In this document: piece by piece, positions 62,819 through 64,000 of the stretch
Layout: each line of letters opens with the position of its first letter
Numbering within the stretch: position 1 is the stretch's first letter
Origin: Calothrix sp. PCC 7103
Lineage (GTDB): Bacteria > Cyanobacteriota > Cyanobacteriia > Cyanobacteriales > Nostocaceae
Direction of reading: 5' to 3'
Assembly: GCF_000331305.1 (NCBI RefSeq)
Contig: NZ_KB217478.1
Coordinates: 4,871,595 to 4,935,594 of the forward strand
Length of the DNA: 64,000 nucleotides
The notes under the pieces: generated by a model
Told to the model about the DNA's origin: nothing
The model's database searches: none
The model's input: only the letters and a program-made list of their open reading frames with translations
Program-made: the position numbers and the translations under genes

Positions 62819-63481
62819 TCAATTTAAAATCAAACCATCCTGAACTCGAATAATTCGTTTGGTTTGAGCAGCTATATCTGGTTCGTGGGTGACAATTACA
62901 ATTGTGATACCTTGTTCGTTGAGTTCCGAGAGTAAATTCATTACTTCTTGGGAGGTTTCGGTATCTAATGCTCCTGTAGGTTCATCTGCAAGAACTAATG
63001 CAGGTCGGTTTACTAAAGCGCGCGCGATAGCTACTCGCTGCTGTTGCCCACCTGATAATTGACTGGGACGGTTATTTACACGTTCTGCTAAACCGACTCT
63101 TTGTAATGCTTGTAATGCTCGTTGGCGCCGTTGTGGTTTACGTTCGTTAGCGTAAACCATTGGTAACATTACATTATCAAGAGCAGTAGCGCGCGACAAC
63201 AGGTTAAATTGCTGAAATACAAAACCAATTCTTTGATTACGAATATAAGCTAATTCGTCATCATCAAAAGTTGTCAGGTTTCTGCCCTCTAATATATAGT
63301 GTCCAGATGTCGGACGGTCGAGACACCCAATAATATTCATTAGTGTAGATTTTCCCGAACCAGAGGCGCCCATTATTGCCACATATTCCCCTTCCCCAAT
63401 AAAAAGCTCAATTCCTTTGAGGATAGGAACACTCATTTCTCCCAAACGATAAGTTTTAGTAATCGATTCCATGTAAATCAT
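62819..63481 (-). CDS. MacB/LolD-type ABC transporter ATPase
   Basis: The product has 220 residues: Walker A GASGSGKSTLMNIIG, Q-loop FVFQQFNLL, signature [15 protein letters not shown], Walker B LVLADEPTGALDTE and H-loop IVTHEPD. The leader KGIELFIGEGEYVAIMG and the presence of a FtsX-type permease 120 bases upstream place it in the MacB/LolD/DevA exporter group. Such exporters in cyanobacteria move lipids or glycolipids (DevBCA in heterocysts), antibiotics or peptides; which one is not shown. Confidence 0.9.
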   Translation of the reverse strand: MIYMESITKTYRLGEMSVPILKGIELFIGEGEYVAIMGASGSGKSTLMNIIGCLDRPTSGHYILEGRNLTTFDDDELAYIRNQRIGFVFQQFNLLSRATALDNVMLPMVYANERKPQRRQRALQALQRVGLAERVNNRPSQLSGGQQQRVAIARALVNRPALVLADEPTGALDTETSQEVMNLLSELNEQGITIVIVTHEPDIAAQTKRIIRVQDGLILN

Positions 63482-63571
63482 AATCTTAAGTTAAAAAGTA
63501 AGTTGGCAACGGATAGACTATGCGTTATGAAGGGTAAATTAGAGAGTGTTAAGAAGAAAAAATTATCCCTT

Positions 63572-63601
63572 TATCCGTTACATCCGTTGTATCCGTTGCA
63601 A
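63572..63601. repeat. ATCCGTT short direct repeats
   Basis: TTATCCGTTACATCCGTTGT and another ATCCGTT follow each other between the permease and ATPase genes of the exporter. Same motif as at 20213 and inverted at 24791. An inverted single copy (AACGGAT) lies at about 63509, so the spacer could fold. Confidence 0.6.
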
Positions 63602-63602
63602 G

Positions 63603-64000
63603 TTAATCGCTTCTAAGAGCGGTAATTGGGTCTAATTTGGCAGCATTACGTGCTGGAATCACTCCAGCAACCAAACCTACAGACAGCGAAAGTGCCAGTC
63701 CAGCAATTACTGATAATACAGAAATAACAAACGGGAACTTAAAAATATTTGCGGCAATAAAGGCAATTAAAATACCACTTCCAATTCCAATACCTCCACC
63801 AAGCGTGGAAATTACAATTGCTTCTGTTAAAAATTGATTGAGAATTGCTGAATTTGTGGCGCCTACTGCTTTACGAATACCTATTTCGCGCGTTCGTTCG
63901 ACGACAGAAACTAGCATAATATTGGCAATTCCAATTCCCCCAACAACTAATGATATTCCAGCAATGGCAACAACCATGACTGTAAACAAACCAACAATAT
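63603..64000 (-). CDS. FtsX/MacB-type ABC permease, C-terminal part (cut by window edge)
   Basis: The frame is open to the right edge (132 residues visible). AIAGISLVVGGIGIANIMLV, SVVERTREIGIRKAVGATNS and the final ARNAAKLDPITALRSD are the C-terminal FtsX domain of MacB-type permeases: two to three membrane helices and the conserved A-x-L-DP-ALR tail. The N-terminal helix and periplasmic domain lie beyond the window. Its ATPase gene follows in the same direction. Confidence 0.88.
   Translation of the reverse strand, partial: IVGLFTVMVVAIAGISLVVGGIGIANIMLVSVVERTREIGIRKAVGATNSAILNQFLTEAIVISTLGGGIGIGSGILIAFIAANIFKFPFVISVLSVIAGLALSLSVGLVAGVIPARNAAKLDPITALRSD

Overview
The window looks like chromosome from a filamentous, probably heterocyst-forming (Nostocales-type) cyanobacterium. 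The signs are the SbtA bicarbonate transporter with a PII-like partner and a beta-carbonic anhydrase, XisH/XisI, cyanobacterial families (DUF6887/DUF6888, DUF2157 with GDYXXLXY, Uma2, ExoD), a type 2 IPP isomerase, low GC, and the dispersed hairpins (GTAGAGACG...CGTCTCTAC; GGGTGGGCATCC...GCCC) common in these genomes. The usual HIP1 octamer GCGATCGC was not seen. The palindrome GGCGCC is instead scattered through genes and spacers at more than one per kb. No rRNA, tRNA or CRISPR array was recognised.

Layout. 0-4 kb is a mobile-element scar zone: an ISL3 transposase running off the left edge, a DUF4435 (TOPRIM-like) gene without a start, a DUF6888/DUF6887 pair, a short inverted-repeat element, and inside its right arm a complete 1.67-kb IS with terminal inverted repeats, a 7-bp target duplication and a -1 frameshift signal. 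4-5.7 kb holds a possible radical-SAM peptide-modification pair. 6-10.5 kb holds an ethylene-receptor-like hybrid kinase and the sbtA-sbtB-like-carbonic anhydrase cluster. 10.5-14.7 kb mixes a nuclease-like gene with a duplicated tail, an IS4 transposase, a KfrA-like protein and an internally deleted MHYT kinase. 14.9-29.6 kb is mostly ordinary chromosome: an M50-CBS protease, a polar amino-acid ABC transporter, a TnpB element, TldD, Fni, SppA, an anchored exported protein, DUF2157/GDYXXLXY and an RNA m5C methyltransferase.

29.6-41.2 kb resembles a defence/conflict island: an ATPase tail, an unknown gene convergent with a C5 DNA methyltransferase, an AAA ATPase with a nuclease-like tail, XisH/XisI plus a second xisI remnant, a Dam-type methylase, and a four-gene unit coding for a ribbon-helix-helix protein, an EAD1-CHAT (caspase-like) protein, a membrane PIN protein and a membrane zinc-ribbon protein. 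That unit is my best candidate for an undescribed system.

41.3-51.9 kb has a peptidoglycan-binding protein, Hsp20, a split FluG-like pair (glutamine-synthetase-like plus amidohydrolase), a giant SF1 helicase with an overlapping small partner, and a graveyard of truncated genes (VapC, an SDR, SMP-30) followed by an orphan double-glycine leader peptide. 52-56.2 kb is an AraC-regulated block of two MDR reductases and three small alpha+beta-barrel proteins. 56.3-64 kb has an inverted-repeat element fused to a headless Uma2 gene, a PhyH-type dioxygenase, a bacterial dynamin, an intact Uma2 gene, ExoD and a MacB/LolD-type ABC exporter leaving the window on the right.
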